The position numbers and the translations under genes were made by a program. The notes below the pieces were generated by a model that was given only the letters and a program-made list of their open reading frames with translations, did not search any database and was not told the DNA's origin. A DNA stretch of 64,000 bases from Paramecium sonneborni (taxonomy: Eukaryota > Ciliophora > Oligohymenophorea > Peniculida > Parameciidae): positions 340,748 to 404,747 of the forward strand of contig CAJJDN010000051.1 of NCBI GenBank assembly GCA_905182985.1, given 5' to 3'. Of this stretch, positions 1 to 12,116 are shown piece after piece. Position 1 is the stretch's first letter. Each line of letters starts with the position of its first letter.

Positions 1-885
1 ACAAATCAGAAAATTTTGATTTAAAAATTGCAGATTTTGGTTTAGCATCATATACTGAAGCTGATTTACTTATAAGAAGATGTGGTACTCCTGGATATGT
101 TGCTCCAGAAATATTAGAAGATAAAAAATATAATGAAAAAGTAGATGTTTTTAGTGTTGGAATTATCTTTTATATTTTGTAAACTTAAGTAGTATTATAT
201 TAGACTTTCTGGATAAGCTCCATTTTATGGAAATAGTCTTGATGAAATTATAGAAAAAAATAGAGATTGCTAAATTAATTACAAAGATCTTAAAGTATCT
301 GAAGATGCTCTAGATTTATTAAAGAAATGTTTAGAGCCTAATCCAGAAAATAGGATTTCATCTTTAGAAGCTCTTTCTCATCCATTCATATCTCGCTTAT
401 ACAGAAGAGAATCTAACCATGTTGATGAAACTAATTCAAACCAACATTTAAATGAAAAATACAGTATTTTAGATAGTATGAAAAAGTTTGGACAAAATGA
501 TCTACGTTCTAAGATCTCAAAATATAAATAAAATGAATTGATTTAATAAACACCATTTTTAGGAGTTCGAGAATACGATCCTATAAAAGCATCCTCTGAT
601 AGTTGGCTTATGGAAAAATCAAATAATCAAGATTCAAAATAGATATTTTGTTCGCCAAATTTTTAATAAAAATCATCAGATTCTGATTGTTCAATCTTGA
701 GCACTCCTGAATAATAAAAGGAAACTTAAAGACAATTCTAGTTCAGTGCACTTTAATAAATAGCTTTTCGAAATTCTCCTAGTTAATCTATTTATTCACC
801 TTAAAGTTAATCGAAACCTTAAATTTAAATGAATCTAAAGAAAGCCAATTAAATAAGAGATCAACTCAAGAAATTAGGTGCATGA
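1..885 (+). CDS. Ser/Thr protein kinase, CDPK/CaMK-like (C-terminal part)
   Basis: The 5' end lies outside the window; 286 codons remain. The visible part starts just before the DFG motif (KIADFGLAS), followed by the activation-loop end RCGTPGYVAPEIL, the VDVFSVGIIFYIL helix and the PENRISSLEALSHPFIS subdomain XI region, all typical of calcium/calmodulin-type kinases. One 25-nt intron (179-203) interrupts the kinase domain. The ~180-residue tail is rich in S, N and Q and shows no EF-hand, so a classical CDPK regulatory domain is absent. TAA/TAG codons in the kinase core must be read as Gln; the stop is TGA at 883. Substrate unknown. Confidence 0.9.
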
Positions 886-1257
886 CAAATATTGTGAAAA
901 GATTTTGATTTTATTTAATGTATAAATATATTATTTTACAATATGGAAAATATATAATATATGACACAAATCCTTTTTTATGTTGGTTATGTGATGCTAA
1001 TAATAATTGTGAAATGAGCAACAATACCATTATATAAATGAATTATATTGCTTTAATATAGGTAGATTATAAAATAATAATAAATTATTTAAAAATTTGA
1101 TATTATTCAACTGATATTGAGTAAAATAGATAAGTATACAGTTTTGTTTGATATTGACACCTTATAAATTCGTAATTAAAAAACATTAATATATTGGTTT
1201 GATGTTTTCTAAGTACAGCAACAAATTGGTTTCTATTTACTAAAAAATTAAAATTAG
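886..1257. other. Intergenic, nothing recognised
   Basis: AT-rich stretch between the kinase stop and the first recognisable aminotransferase remnant. No conserved open frame, structured repeat or RNA gene is visible. Confidence 0.6.
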
Positions 1258-1965
1258 AACTACACGACCACCTGGCATTCGAAACCTAATTAAAAATTTG
1301 TAAACCAAAATAAAGAAATAACTGAAAATTTTGTCTTCTTGATTCAATAGATTCGATAATTTCTTGAATATATAACTTTTTTTTCAATTACTTTAAATTA
1401 ACCCATTACTCTAGTTATTTCCTAGAAATAAAATAAATAGAGTCTCTGATAATTCTGGGTAGAATGAGTCCATCTAAAATAGGAGTAACAAATTCTTTTT
1501 GTCCTTTTTCATTTAAAAAAAAAAAATCACAAACTCCCATTTCTTAAACTAATCCATCAGGTAACATCCACAAATTATAATGAAATCCTATTTTATATAT
1601 TTCTTTTAATGGTAGAAAGTAGGAGCATAATTATCATCAACTTTAAAGCTTCTAACACATCCTGGTGCTGATCAAATCTTTATATAAATTATAAATACAG
1701 TTGATGTATTACAGAATACTCTAAAAGGTTTAAGTCCAAATGAGAAATATGGACCGACAGGACATAAAAAAACAAATAGTTTAGCTCTACTTGAAGCTCA
1801 AACACTTAATGCTTCTTCTGTAGCTATCAAAGTTAGTTTAATATAACAACTAAATCTTGGTCTATCTGGAATCCAATCTCTATCAACTTTTATTAATTAT
1901 TCAATGCATCTTTCTAATTCAGCTCCATCAAAAATCAGGTAATCATAATCTCTTAGTTGATTGTT
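1258..1965 (-). pseudogene. Decayed branched-chain amino-acid aminotransferase
   Basis: Read on the minus strand, separate frames give consecutive blocks of a class-IV PLP aminotransferase of the BCAT type: VDRDWIPDRPRFSCYIKLTL, then LFVFLCPVGPYFSFGLKP, then FFFLNEKGQKEFVTPILDG followed by LILPRIIRDSI, then EKK..IQEIIESIES. The order matches the family, but the blocks lie in different frames. A TGA (1798-1800) interrupts the first pair, the GGNYA loop around the PLP lysine reads VDDNYA, and the N-terminal third is missing. No 20-35 nt introns repair all breaks. Intact BCATs catalyse the reversible transamination of Leu, Ile and Val. It is probably a dead paralogue, plausible in a lineage with repeated whole-genome duplication. 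Confidence 0.8.
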
Positions 1966-2135
1966 TCATCATATAAATATTGCAAAGACATAGAAAAATT
2001 GAATGTAATTAAAAAATGATGGATTAGGACAAATGAGATCTAAATGTTAATATAAAATTATTTGTAACATTCAAAATTATTACTCATTATCAATATATAA
2101 ATAATAATTATACTATTAATTAAGTGTATAAACTG

Positions 2136-2873
2136 TCAAACACCCTAATTCATTGTCGGATTCTCTTTTCTTGCTTTGAATTATTGAATCAACTCTGCTA
2201 AAGGAGCAAGTTCCTTATCTTCAACTAATTTAAATTCATCTAAAATAATAGTATGAAATATGATACCAATAAAATATATAAAATGCTTGAAACAAGTATT
2301 CAAATGGTATTCCAATTCAAGTGCCATTATATGCTAAAAATGGGAGTGATAAATATGAGCATAAACTCTAAACAATCTTTTGAAAATGACCTTGACAACA
2401 GATAAAAAGGTCTTAGGAAATGGAATTCCTATATAAAAATGTATAAATTACCAATTTAACATGGAAATAAGGAATCATTATTAAGTTAGTTCTCTACCCA
2501 TGTCATTAGATAATCAATATATTCTGAAGCAGACACTTTAAGAGGTGTTTTAACATTCTATCCATCTGCCCATAGATATTCATATCTTGAAATAATAATT
2601 CAATAATTACTTAGGGCCAGCAGACATTATTGGGCATAGTTCAGGAGTGCAAAATTCTACTAGTGTTCCATAAAGTATTGATATCTCATTATAAAATTCA
2701 ATTGTATTAACAGCCAACCATTCATTTAAATCTTCTCCATTTGGTAATTCGACTGCCAATAACATATTGCCTGAACCAAGAGTCATTTAAGCAATTTATT
2801 TTAGACCATATCCTCTTTAGTTTTTATCAATTTGTTTAAGTGGCTTATAGGTCTTGGGATCATTTGGTTGCAT
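2136..2873 (-). CDS. MOB1: MOB kinase activator (Mob1/phocein family)
   Basis: Three introns (25, 23 and 27 nt) leave 221 codons, 220 aa, the usual Mob1 size. Diagnostic blocks in order: [44 protein letters not shown] (zinc ligands), [35 protein letters not shown] and the [11 protein letters not shown] zinc histidines. Mob1 proteins bind and activate NDR/LATS kinases in mitotic-exit and polarity pathways; in ciliates they have been linked to cell-division positioning. The start ATG is the first in frame and sits about 75 bp from the stop of the neighbouring minus-strand gene. TAG/TAA in conserved positions read as Gln. Confidence 0.95.
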
Positions 2874-2948
2874 TTTGAATTTTTATATAAAAAGATAAAA
2901 AAACAATTAAAAAGGAATGTATTAATACATAAATTATAAAGTATTTGT

Positions 2949-3802
2949 TCATTAATTAATTACTTGGTCTATGATCTTAGTTTTAAATTTATATTGTATA
3001 CTTATGAAAGAATCACACTTATATTCCATTAATTGCAATAATACTTGTTAGGTATTCTTTAATCCTGTACATCACATTCGGTAAAGTACAAAATGTAAAT
3101 GTTCTTAACTACAGCAGCTTTCTATTTGATTGATTCTATCATATCCTATTCTTTCTAAGCATATGATTCATTTTAATCGATATTTAAAATTAGTATGTAA
3201 TTCGAAGTTTATAGAAAGTAAACTATCATTTACAAATCATCATACCATTAATTATTGGACCATAATTCTATATTGTCATGTCATGCATAAGAAACTTAAC
3301 TATATGGACTCCGTTTTTTTCTTAAATTCTCTTTATGGCTAAATCCAAGCAAAGTTTGCTTAGTTCATGACATAATAATAATACCTTTTGATTGGGGATA
3401 TTAATTCTTCATTAAAATCCTCATTACTATTTTTTCGGCTCTGCATGCAAAATATTGTCAATGATTATTTCACATATTCATTAATATCTCCCAAAATCAT
3501 TATATGATGACTAAATATGTCATCTCCTGATTTCAAAACTATATCAGGAGGTAATTCAGAAGTATCAATATAATCCATCTTTGGGGAGCTATAGTTATGT
3601 TCAAATCCTTCAATGTCTTTTGGTATTTCTTCTTCATCATCAACTTATTTTCTCCCTTTTAACCATTTTAGTTTTTTATCATCATAGAATAGGTTAGTTT
3701 AATTCTATCCAATAGTTGCCAGCTTCATTTTTAAATATTTTCTACTTAAATATATTCCTCCAGACTATCTGAATCAAATGCACAACGTCTTTTTCTTTGC
3801 AT
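2949..3802 (-). CDS. Unrecognised protein, 251 aa
   Basis: Four introns (23, 26, 23 and 26 nt) give a clean 252-codon frame from ATG to TGA. I do not recognise the family. The protein starts MQRKRRCAFDSDSLEEYIQ, carries an acidic stretch (VDDEEEIPKDIEGF), a central part with HDMTIQNYGPIIN, and a helical region (YAQKEQDMIESIKQKAAVVK) followed by NIYILYFTECD. There is no signal peptide or membrane segment. It is probably cytosolic or nuclear. The short spacing to MOB1, same strand, says nothing about function since ciliate genes are transcribed singly. Confidence 0.75.
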
Positions 3803-4827
3803 CAAAAAAAAATAATAATATTAATCATTTAATCTCTCTTATATTTACTAATGTATTATTTTTATTTAATTTAAATATTTTTTCTTTATTTCAAAGCCAG
3901 AAATATTATTAATATTCTTATTCAAATAATATTTTTAAAATCTTATCATTCATGATTCCTATCAATCTCATCCTTTTTTCCACTATATATTTAATTATAT
4001 TATAATCCCTTTTTATCATCTTGAATATTTTAATGCTTTTTCTCTCTCTATATATTTATTAACTATTTACATGTAAATTTAATAATATTATAAAGATTAA
4101 AACTTGCTCTCCTTACTAACTAATAATTGATAAATACGAAAAACATTTTTATTAATTAGAATCCTGATTATTTGAATCTTCAAATAAATTGAAGGGGTAA
4201 GTTATTAGAAACATAGATTTGTATTTCAAAAACAAAAAAAATTATTTATTTTATGTTTTAATAAAGTTTTAAGAATATTATGAACATTTGATTCTAAATA
4301 ATTTATTTCAGAAATTTTTCAAAGGGTAATAAAAACAAGTAATATAGAGAAATTGAAAAAAAATAAAACATAACTAAAGTAGATTACTTATTAATAGTTA
4401 AAATCTAAATTAAAATTATTATTATTTTTAGCCAAATCTCAAAATATTAATAAATCATAAATAATAATTTTTCAATTTTATGAATCTAATAGTTTATTTT
4501 AATTATAATTATCAACAATTATTTGAAAAATAACATATTAAATTAAAGATAAAATGAAAGAAAAAAAATTTAATTTAGAAATTCTGAAAGCCTAAGAAAA
4601 TTGTAGATAATTTTAGGATGAGAAGATTTTTCAAATTTTTATATATTGTTTTATCGTAATAAATGTTAATCTTCTAGTTAGAACTTAGGTTTAACATCTC
4701 ATTATTCATTATTTAGATAAGTTATTTAGAAAAATAATAGCTATTTCTAGATTATTAGGTCATTCTAATGAAAAAGATTATAATAGGAATTAAAGTAAAA
4801 ATATTAGAATAATTTATAAAATTTGGG
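3803..4827. other. Intergenic, about 1 kb, no gene seen
   Basis: Very AT-rich region between two minus-strand genes. Open frames exist because only TGA stops translation, but none shows protein-like composition or homology. It probably contains the promoter of the downstream gene and the 3' end of the next one. Confidence 0.55.
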
Positions 4828-7102
4828 TCAATAATCAAAATTAAGTATTTTATCTGTGCTATAAAATATAGATTAATATAATACTCTTTTTAATACTCCA
4901 AAAGTTCAGAATATAAAATGGAAGATTAATCTAATTTATTAGGGGCAGTAGTTGCAACAGTACAACTTTTTCTTGATTGATTTTTGGTCTATTGAACTCT
5001 TGATTGATCTAAAATATTTGAAACATCAGAGATTGCAAAACTTGTACTATTATTTCCCATGTGATTAATGTTATTTTTTTTTCTTTTTTCAAATTAATTC
5101 ATCCATTCTTAAGGTAATGGTTCACTACAATAATAATCAATATTGGGTATATAAATGGTTCCTTATTTTTAAAGTTTGATTCTTTCTACATTAATACTGC
5201 CTTATTAACTTTCAACTACTCCTATACTTAAATCTGTTGACCAAGATAAAATTTATTTAATTTAGATTCCAGAAAAATATTTTAAATATTCTTTAATTGT
5301 AACTTGAGAGCTTTTGAAATCTCCTAATTCACATTCAAATTCTCCTATTAATTCGGAATTGCATAATAAACCAATTTTTAAATGTGATAAAATGCAATTG
5401 ATATCAGGTCTATCAGCTGCAAAAAGATAAAACAATTTAACATGATCTATGTTTAATATGTCTTTTGAATGGTCTAGACTCCTTTTCATATCTAATTAAA
5501 ATCTTTAATAATATAAACATATTACTTAATATCTTAATTGAGAAAGCTATAATAAATATAATACTTAGATTAATTAAATTAAGCTTCGATTGGAATTTGG
5601 GAAAGTGTCTTCATATAAATCATTATTCTAAATCTTTTTATTTTAGGAATGGTTCCATAATTAATTTCAGGTATATTGGGCATTAGTTTAATTTGTACTT
5701 CATTTAACATTTCCCAATCAAGAGGCTTAATATAATATTCCCCATTTCCAAAAATAGTATTAGCTTATCTCTAAACAACATTAGGCCCTTTAACGCGATA
5801 ATCTTATTATGTAAGTGAAATAATGTTGTTTTTTTCATAGACATCAATTCCTACTTTTTAAGCCATTTTAAATTCAAGTTACACTAATTCATCACAAGCC
5901 ATAAATAATTAATAACAACTGTCACAAACATAATATTTATGAAATAACATAGCACTATCTAAATGAGTAAAATTAATCCTATTTCTAATTTATAAATGTT
6001 TTAACTCAATATTTCTACTTAATAAATGTAAATCACATTCTATTAGCATTTTTAAAGTTAATTAATGTGTTAATTCTTTTGCTGGAAAAATAAGTTCACA
6101 AAATTTACAAACCTAAGTTTTTGTAAAATTCCATTATTGATTTTAATGTGAAACTTATTTTTTTTCATAATCTGCTGGTATTTGTTCATCATGTGTAATA
6201 TGTCTAGTAAAAATTTATTGATTAGGGTTATTTAATTTAAATCCTCTAACATTAAGTAAATACCATTTATTATCTATTCCTTTAGTAAAATCACAGCCTA
6301 ATTCATCAAATTCAACATTCATGCTTTGTCTACAATAGAGTAATAGATTTTATATATAAGGAAGGGTTTCTTCAATGAAACGACCACCCTTACATTAAAT
6401 GATATTAGTTTATTTATATTTACTAGCACTTGCAAGACATCTTTAAGCATAATCACCTTCATCTTAAAATGTTAGTTTATTAGTAATAACCCAAGCTATA
6501 ATTTATCCATTCTTTTTCCAAATTGTTCTACATATATATGCCATAGAACCTTAACATCTTATATATTTTTATAAGCATGTGATTTCTTATTTCACACTCA
6601 TGCAATTTGAAAATACCAGCTGTATATCTTTCTTTAATATTGGTTTTGTATCATTTCCTATTAATTCCATATCTTTGTAGTGTGGTTTCTTTACAACTGC
6701 AATTAATTCATCTGGATCACTACTACCTTCAGTAAATTTTTATGCTGCATTTCTAGATGTAAATGAATCACTTCTATAAACATAACCGTCTGCACTACTG
6801 TATAACCATATTGCACTTAAATCGATATCATTTAAGATTATTGTATCTGGAATCCACATTTTCAATTTGCATTTTTAGTTTGTTTCATCATATCTCTTAG
6901 CCATGTATTTAAAAAAGTTTATATAAGGCATAAGTGTATTATATGAAGATTTATACTAACTGCCTAACATAGATAACTATTAATATGTAGCAAGAAATTT
7001 TCGATAACTATCTGAAATAACTTTACTGTGATTTAAACCCTTCTTATCTGGACTTGGTCGACAATAAGATATTGATTAATTAAGTCTTTGTCCTTCTCTC
7101 AT
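4828..7102 (-). CDS. Unrecognised 741-aa protein with Cys/His zinc-like clusters
   Basis: Two introns (23 and 26 nt, both near the 3' end) give 742 codons. The N-terminal half is globular (YRKFLATYQQL..., WYLLNVRGFKL). The middle has paired cysteines, VCKFCELIFPAKEL and YYVCDSCYQLFMACDEL, with intervening histidines, which suggests one zinc-binding module. The C-terminal third contains a C2-like stretch (VKLFYLFAADRPDINCILSH, then FECELGDF) and a Ser/Thr/Gln-rich tail. I cannot assign a family or function. Start chosen as the first in-frame ATG; upstream sequence is noncoding. Confidence 0.75.
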
Positions 7103-7883
7103 CAAGTATTAAAATTAATATATTACATACTTTAATGACAATTAATAAAAAAAAATTCAATCATTTCAAATTTTTGTTTAACATTATTCATCTTATAAAA
7201 ATTTTGAATAAAATTATTTTATAGAAAACACAAAAGTAATAAAATAAATGTATTTATATTATTTTCTAATATACTCTTTACATTATTTTCAAATTTAATT
7301 AATATTAATTCACCGATTTAAATATTTTTGTTTCAAATATCACTAATAAAGAACAAAAATTTTATTTATAAAATATTTAAATTATCAATAATCTATATTG
7401 ATACTGCATTCAGATTTGAAAATATATTAAAAAATAAATTATTATGATAATTAATATTTAATTTTTTTTATTTATATTTATTTGCAATTCTATAAAATAA
7501 AATTGATCAATAATTTTCTATCTTAGTGGCTACTTCCTTCCTATTGAAACTATCTAATAAAATTAAAATCTTAATTCCTTAATTTTATATTGAATTTCTT
7601 AATTTTATTTTATATTATTAATGCATTCCTAAAATTTATTTATTTTCAAAAACAACCTCTATAATGTTTTTTTGAAATCCTTTTGGTACAAGTAATTTTT
7701 TACAATAAATTATAGATTTAATCTTACAACTGCTTATTTTTTGAGATATTTTTATTGCTTTCATTAAGATTAATTTAGAAAACTAGTTTCATCTAGTTAA
7801 TAAAAATATGAATTCTATTGTTATAACTGTGAATATAATCATAATAAAAATATAAATAAATACAATTAATTTTATATTTATCA
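7103..7883. other. Intergenic between divergent genes
   Basis: About 780 bp of AT-rich DNA between the start codons of two divergent genes. No coding signal, repeat family or structured RNA recognised. It must hold both promoters. Confidence 0.6.
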
Positions 7884-9805
7884 ATGAAATAAACGAATCA
7901 AAAGTTAGAGCAACAACTAAAATTGCAATAACAAAACGAAGCATAATTGGCATCAGCTCTTGAATATTTCATAAATCCAACATCTTAAAATAATTAATTA
8001 ATAGATTCTTTGCTTCAGATATAATTTTTTAAAAACAACTGTCCTGAAGGAACTTAGCTTCGTGATTTTGTAACACAAGCAACATAATATGCTAAATATG
8101 AGTGTTTTTCTTATGGATAGATAATTTTCAATTATGGAGAATTTGGTGACAAGATGTATATCATATTGAAAGGTTAGGCTGGAGTTTATGTTCCTAAATC
8201 AAAAGAAGAAATTCAAGAAGAGCTGGCTTAATTAAATATGAAAAAAAGCAAGAGAATGCTTTTCATAGATGATGCATTGTATGAAAATAGAGAAAATCCT
8301 TTTTACTTTTAAGATGGAGTATTTAACTTTCATAAAGTAATAATTATAATGATAAAATAAATAGGTATTTTAGTACATTTCTGGATAATGTTTTGGAGAT
8401 GTTGCATTAACTTCTGATAAACCTAGGACAGCTAGTTTGATTGCAATATCAGATAACTTACATTGTATATCAATTAATCGTAATTAATATAAAATGATGT
8501 GTGAAAAGGCGATTTAAGAACAAAGCAAAACTATGGGTTTATATGCTAAAATCTTTCCTGGAATATAAACTTTTAGTATCTCAAAATTTGTATAAAATTT
8601 AAGACCTATTAAATTTGCATCATAATCTATACTTTGGTAAAAAGGGGATGAACCTCAATATCTTTTTATTATATTAAGTGGAAGAGTTGACATATATATG
8701 AATATTGAAGATTAAAAAGTTATTTAGAATAAATATATGCCTAATAATGCATTTACTATTGTGCTAAAAAAAATTATTGTAATTATATTAATTTTATCAT
8801 TAGCTAAGTTAAGTAACAGATGGAGGTATTGTAGGTTAAGATGAACTTATTGAAGAACTATCTTAACGAAAACATAATTGCCAATGTGTTGATAATACTA
8901 TTGCTTATTATATGGAAGCTGAAGTGTTAAGAAAAATTAGAAAAAATTTTCCAGATATTGTTAACCTACTAAAATAAATTTAAGACTAAAATAATTAATA
9001 CATCTCTTAAAGAAAATAGTAAGTTTTATAAAGCATTTAAAGTTATTAATAATATATCAGTAACACTGCTTAAAATTTAGTTAATCCAAAATCATTTTAT
9101 GAGTATTTAGATTTATAAAAAAGACAATTAGATTAATCTAAAGTTTTAAGATCTGAAAATAAAAAACTATTGACTCTTTCTTAAAGTGTAAAAAGAAATC
9201 AAGAAGCTTTTTAATAAAAGTACAAAGATAAATCCCCAAAAGATTTAATTGTAGCGAATTCAGAATTATAATAAAACATTTAAGAAAAATAAGAAAGACT
9301 TTATTATATTAATAATAAAAATCTTCAGTATAAAAATTCTAAATCAAAGTTAGGATTGAGTCTCTCTAACGAAATTAAAAATTTTAAACTAAATTTATCA
9401 AAATCTACATCTAAATTTAATCAATCAGAATAGAACTTAGAAAATTTAATTAATTTTCAACACTTATAATATTTAAATGATGGATCTTCATTATCTCCAT
9501 CAAACAATAAATTATTATAAATGAACCAATAACCTGCAAATGATTCTTTAAAAAAATAATAAATCTTACTTTAAAAGATTTAAACATCAATAAAACCAAG
9601 AAATAGTAACAATGATTCCTTATCATATCGTAATTTAAGAAGTCTTCATTCTCAAAGTAATATTAAAAAAGGAATTAAAACTGATTAAAGTTTCAATAAT
9701 GAATAAATACCACAGTAATTGTTTGTTACATCTTGTAGAAATAAATATGAAAAATCTCCACAATCATTTCCTAGGTTATTATTAATAGAAAATGATAACA
9801 ATTGA
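7884..9805 (+). CDS. Protein with two cyclic-nucleotide-binding domains
   Basis: Two introns (28 and 25 nt) leave 623 codons, 622 aa. CNBD 1 covers roughly residues 60-190: FNYGEFGDKMYIILKGQAGV, then the phosphate-binding cassette region GQCFGDVALTSDKPRTASLI. A second, more divergent CNBD follows at about 210-320 (ILWQKGDEPQYLFIILSGRV). The remaining ~300 residues are Q/S/N-rich with predicted coiled coil and no kinase or channel segment. This resembles PKA-regulatory-like CNBD proteins that are abundant in ciliates. It probably binds cAMP or cGMP and acts as a sensor or scaffold; the partner is unknown. Confidence 0.88.
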
Positions 9806-10533
9806 TTTTTAAAACTTGATTCTTTAAATGAATATAATTTTCTTCAAAAATTTAATTCATAAAGTTGCTAGTTCTATTGATCTTTATTTTTTTACCTAAA
9901 AAATTTCTCAAATAGAAGGATTGTTATTTTTATTTTCAAATAAAAATTAACGTTATCAAATATGAATTATAATCGATACAATGCTTAATAATTTTTTACA
10001 ATTAAGTATATTTTAAAATCAATATAATTAAACGCAAAGTATTGTAATATTTTCTTATTGAGATTTATCTTGTAAAAGTTACAGAATAAAAATTCTAAAA
10101 ATTTTTTGCTCTATTTCATTTAAAAAATAAGAAAAAATTATGAAAGGTTTATCAAAGTATAATTAAAAATAAAACTGTTATTTTGACAGATTAAAAACAA
10201 AAAATAAATGAACTTATGAATTGTTGAACATTAAAGAATATAATCATGAATTTAAATTGAAATAGCCTTATTTAATCTATATTTCAAATAGTAAGTTTTA
10301 TATAATTGAAATAAAATTATACGTTTTTTAGATCAATGTTGTTTAGAGTGGAATTTTCTCTGACTCTTCATAATATTGAATTAGTAGTAATAATTAAGAC
10401 TAAATGAATTAAAGGTTTACTAATAGGAATGATATTTAAGAATTTATTACGATCTTATTTAATTGATAATAAATACGTATTTCTGGTTTTAGCATTAATC
10501 AATATTTAAGTATTTTTAATATTATATTGCAAT
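9806..10533. other. Intergenic, no gene seen
   Basis: About 730 bp of AT-rich sequence between two plus-strand genes. No conserved frame or RNA feature found. Confidence 0.55.
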
Positions 10534-10844
10534 ATGGGTTGTTCAGCTATGAAATAAAAGAAGAAGGATATACAAAGTGCTAATTTAGAAATAATACTCA
10601 AACAACAAATTTATGATTTAATACATTAATGTAATAACAAATCACTAATTTAAAGAACAATAGATTACTCTAGACAGTTAAAAAGAAATATTAATTTATG
10701 ATAACAACTTAGAAAAGGAGGTAAAGGTTCCAAAGTTGAGATAGCCAAGTAAATATTTTAAATAAAATTTAAGTATTCAATTCACTTGTATAAAGAAGAA
10801 AGTTGTAGAGATTTGAAGATAATGTTCAGTTGTTTAGTAATTGA
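10534..10844 (+). CDS. Small MGCS-start protein (probable lipid-anchored), 86 aa
   Basis: Two introns of 25 nt each give an 87-codon frame ending in TGA. The protein begins MGCSAMKQKKKD: Gly2 followed by Cys3 is the classic N-myristoylation plus palmitoylation signal, which would place the product on a membrane. The rest is helical and Q-rich (LEIILKQQIYDLIHQ) and ends KLRQPIFNSLVQRRKLQRFE. No known domain. A second MGCS-start small protein lies at 31312. Confidence 0.6.
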
Positions 10845-10944
10845 ATTAAAAGCTTTGATTAATATTTTGTATTAAGAATCTCTGATTAAATAAAGTATTT
10901 TATTAAAATTTATGTTGTGTAGTTCAAATTAAGAAAATACCTCA

Positions 10945-11885
10945 ATGAATAAATTGATTTCTTAAGTTTCCGATTTTTCTTTTGATCCAGAGGTACTTAT
11001 ATATCAAAATAAAAATTAGTTTGAAATATATGCGGATTATTATCATAAAAAAATAGCTTAAGTAACAAATCAAGGATCAGTTCGAATTTTTGAATTGATA
11101 AATAAAAATAATAAGCAAATTAAAAGGTTGATAGCAGAATTCTAAGCGTATGATATCATTAATGAAGCCATTAGGGTTAAATAATTTCATTATCATGGTT
11201 AAGTCCAAAATATGAAAATTTGATTGCTACTTGTGGTTTAGATAACAAAATAAAAATTTGGAAAGAATAAGCAAATTAATGGAAAATTGAAAAATAGATA
11301 TTACTAAGTCATTCCTAAGCTAATATAATTTAATGGGCAGATAATAAATTTATTTTAGCAGCAGGATATAATAATGGATATTTAGAAGTAATCGAAGGCT
11401 AAGAATATAAAGTTACTAATACTAATGCTTATAATTAATCATTATTTTGCTTAGATTGGTTAAAAAGTGAATAAGAATAAATTATAGCAACAGGAGGTAT
11501 AAGCGATAATCAATCAATTGTAAAAATTTGGAATGTCTTATCAGATTAATAAACTATTATTGATAAAGTCTATGAATACTAATGTTTATAGAAAATAAGA
11601 CATGTAAAATTTGCACCTCAAATTTTTAACTAAGAACTTTAATTAGCTATCAGCTATGGAAATTTTTTAGATATTTTGACTTTAAATTATAATACAGAAT
11701 TTATTAAACCTGTAACATTATAAAAGAAATAATAAATACAATTAAATGTAAAAATTAACTTAATGTAGAATGTTTGCTAAAAAATAAGTTGGTCAATTTT
11801 AGGAAATGAACTTACTATTTATTTTGATAATTAAATGCATCAATTTTACTAAAGTGAAGAAAATGAATATCTAAAATAAAATTGA
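10945..11885 (+). CDS. SEC13: SEC13-like WD40 protein
   Basis: A 20-nt intron inside the first WD repeat leaves 307 codons, 306 aa, the normal Sec13 length. Recognisable blades: YYHKKIAQVTNQGSVRIFEL, AHQGQIISLSWLSPKYENLI followed by ATCGLDNKIKIWKE, QANIIQWADNKFILAAGYNN, IIATGGISDNQSIVKIWNV, IRHVKFAPQI. Sec13 pairs with Sec31 in the COPII vesicle coat and also sits in the Nup84/Nup107 nuclear-pore subcomplex and SEA/GATOR complex. Several conserved positions are TAA/TAG (Gln). The final blade is degenerate (ISWSILGNELTIYF), as is usual. Confidence 0.9.
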
Positions 11886-12116
11886 GTATGTTTATATGAA
11901 GTAATCAAAAATAATTGTCCTATTTCTAAATATTTTATTTAAAGTTTATTATTCTAATCTAAATTAAGGGACATATAGGCAAATGAAATCGATTTTGAAT
12001 TTCTAAAAATGTAAAAAGATGATCTTGTTAATATAAACCAATCAATTCTTTAGCGTACTAATGATTATAAATTTTGTTATAATTTAGTTTGAATAAAATA
12101 ATTTAAACGAAAAGAA

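Noticed and set aside
1680..1980. Plus-strand open frame over the aminotransferase relic
   Set aside because: It is open only because TGA is the sole stop; the minus strand gives clear BCAT homology while the plus frame resembles nothing.
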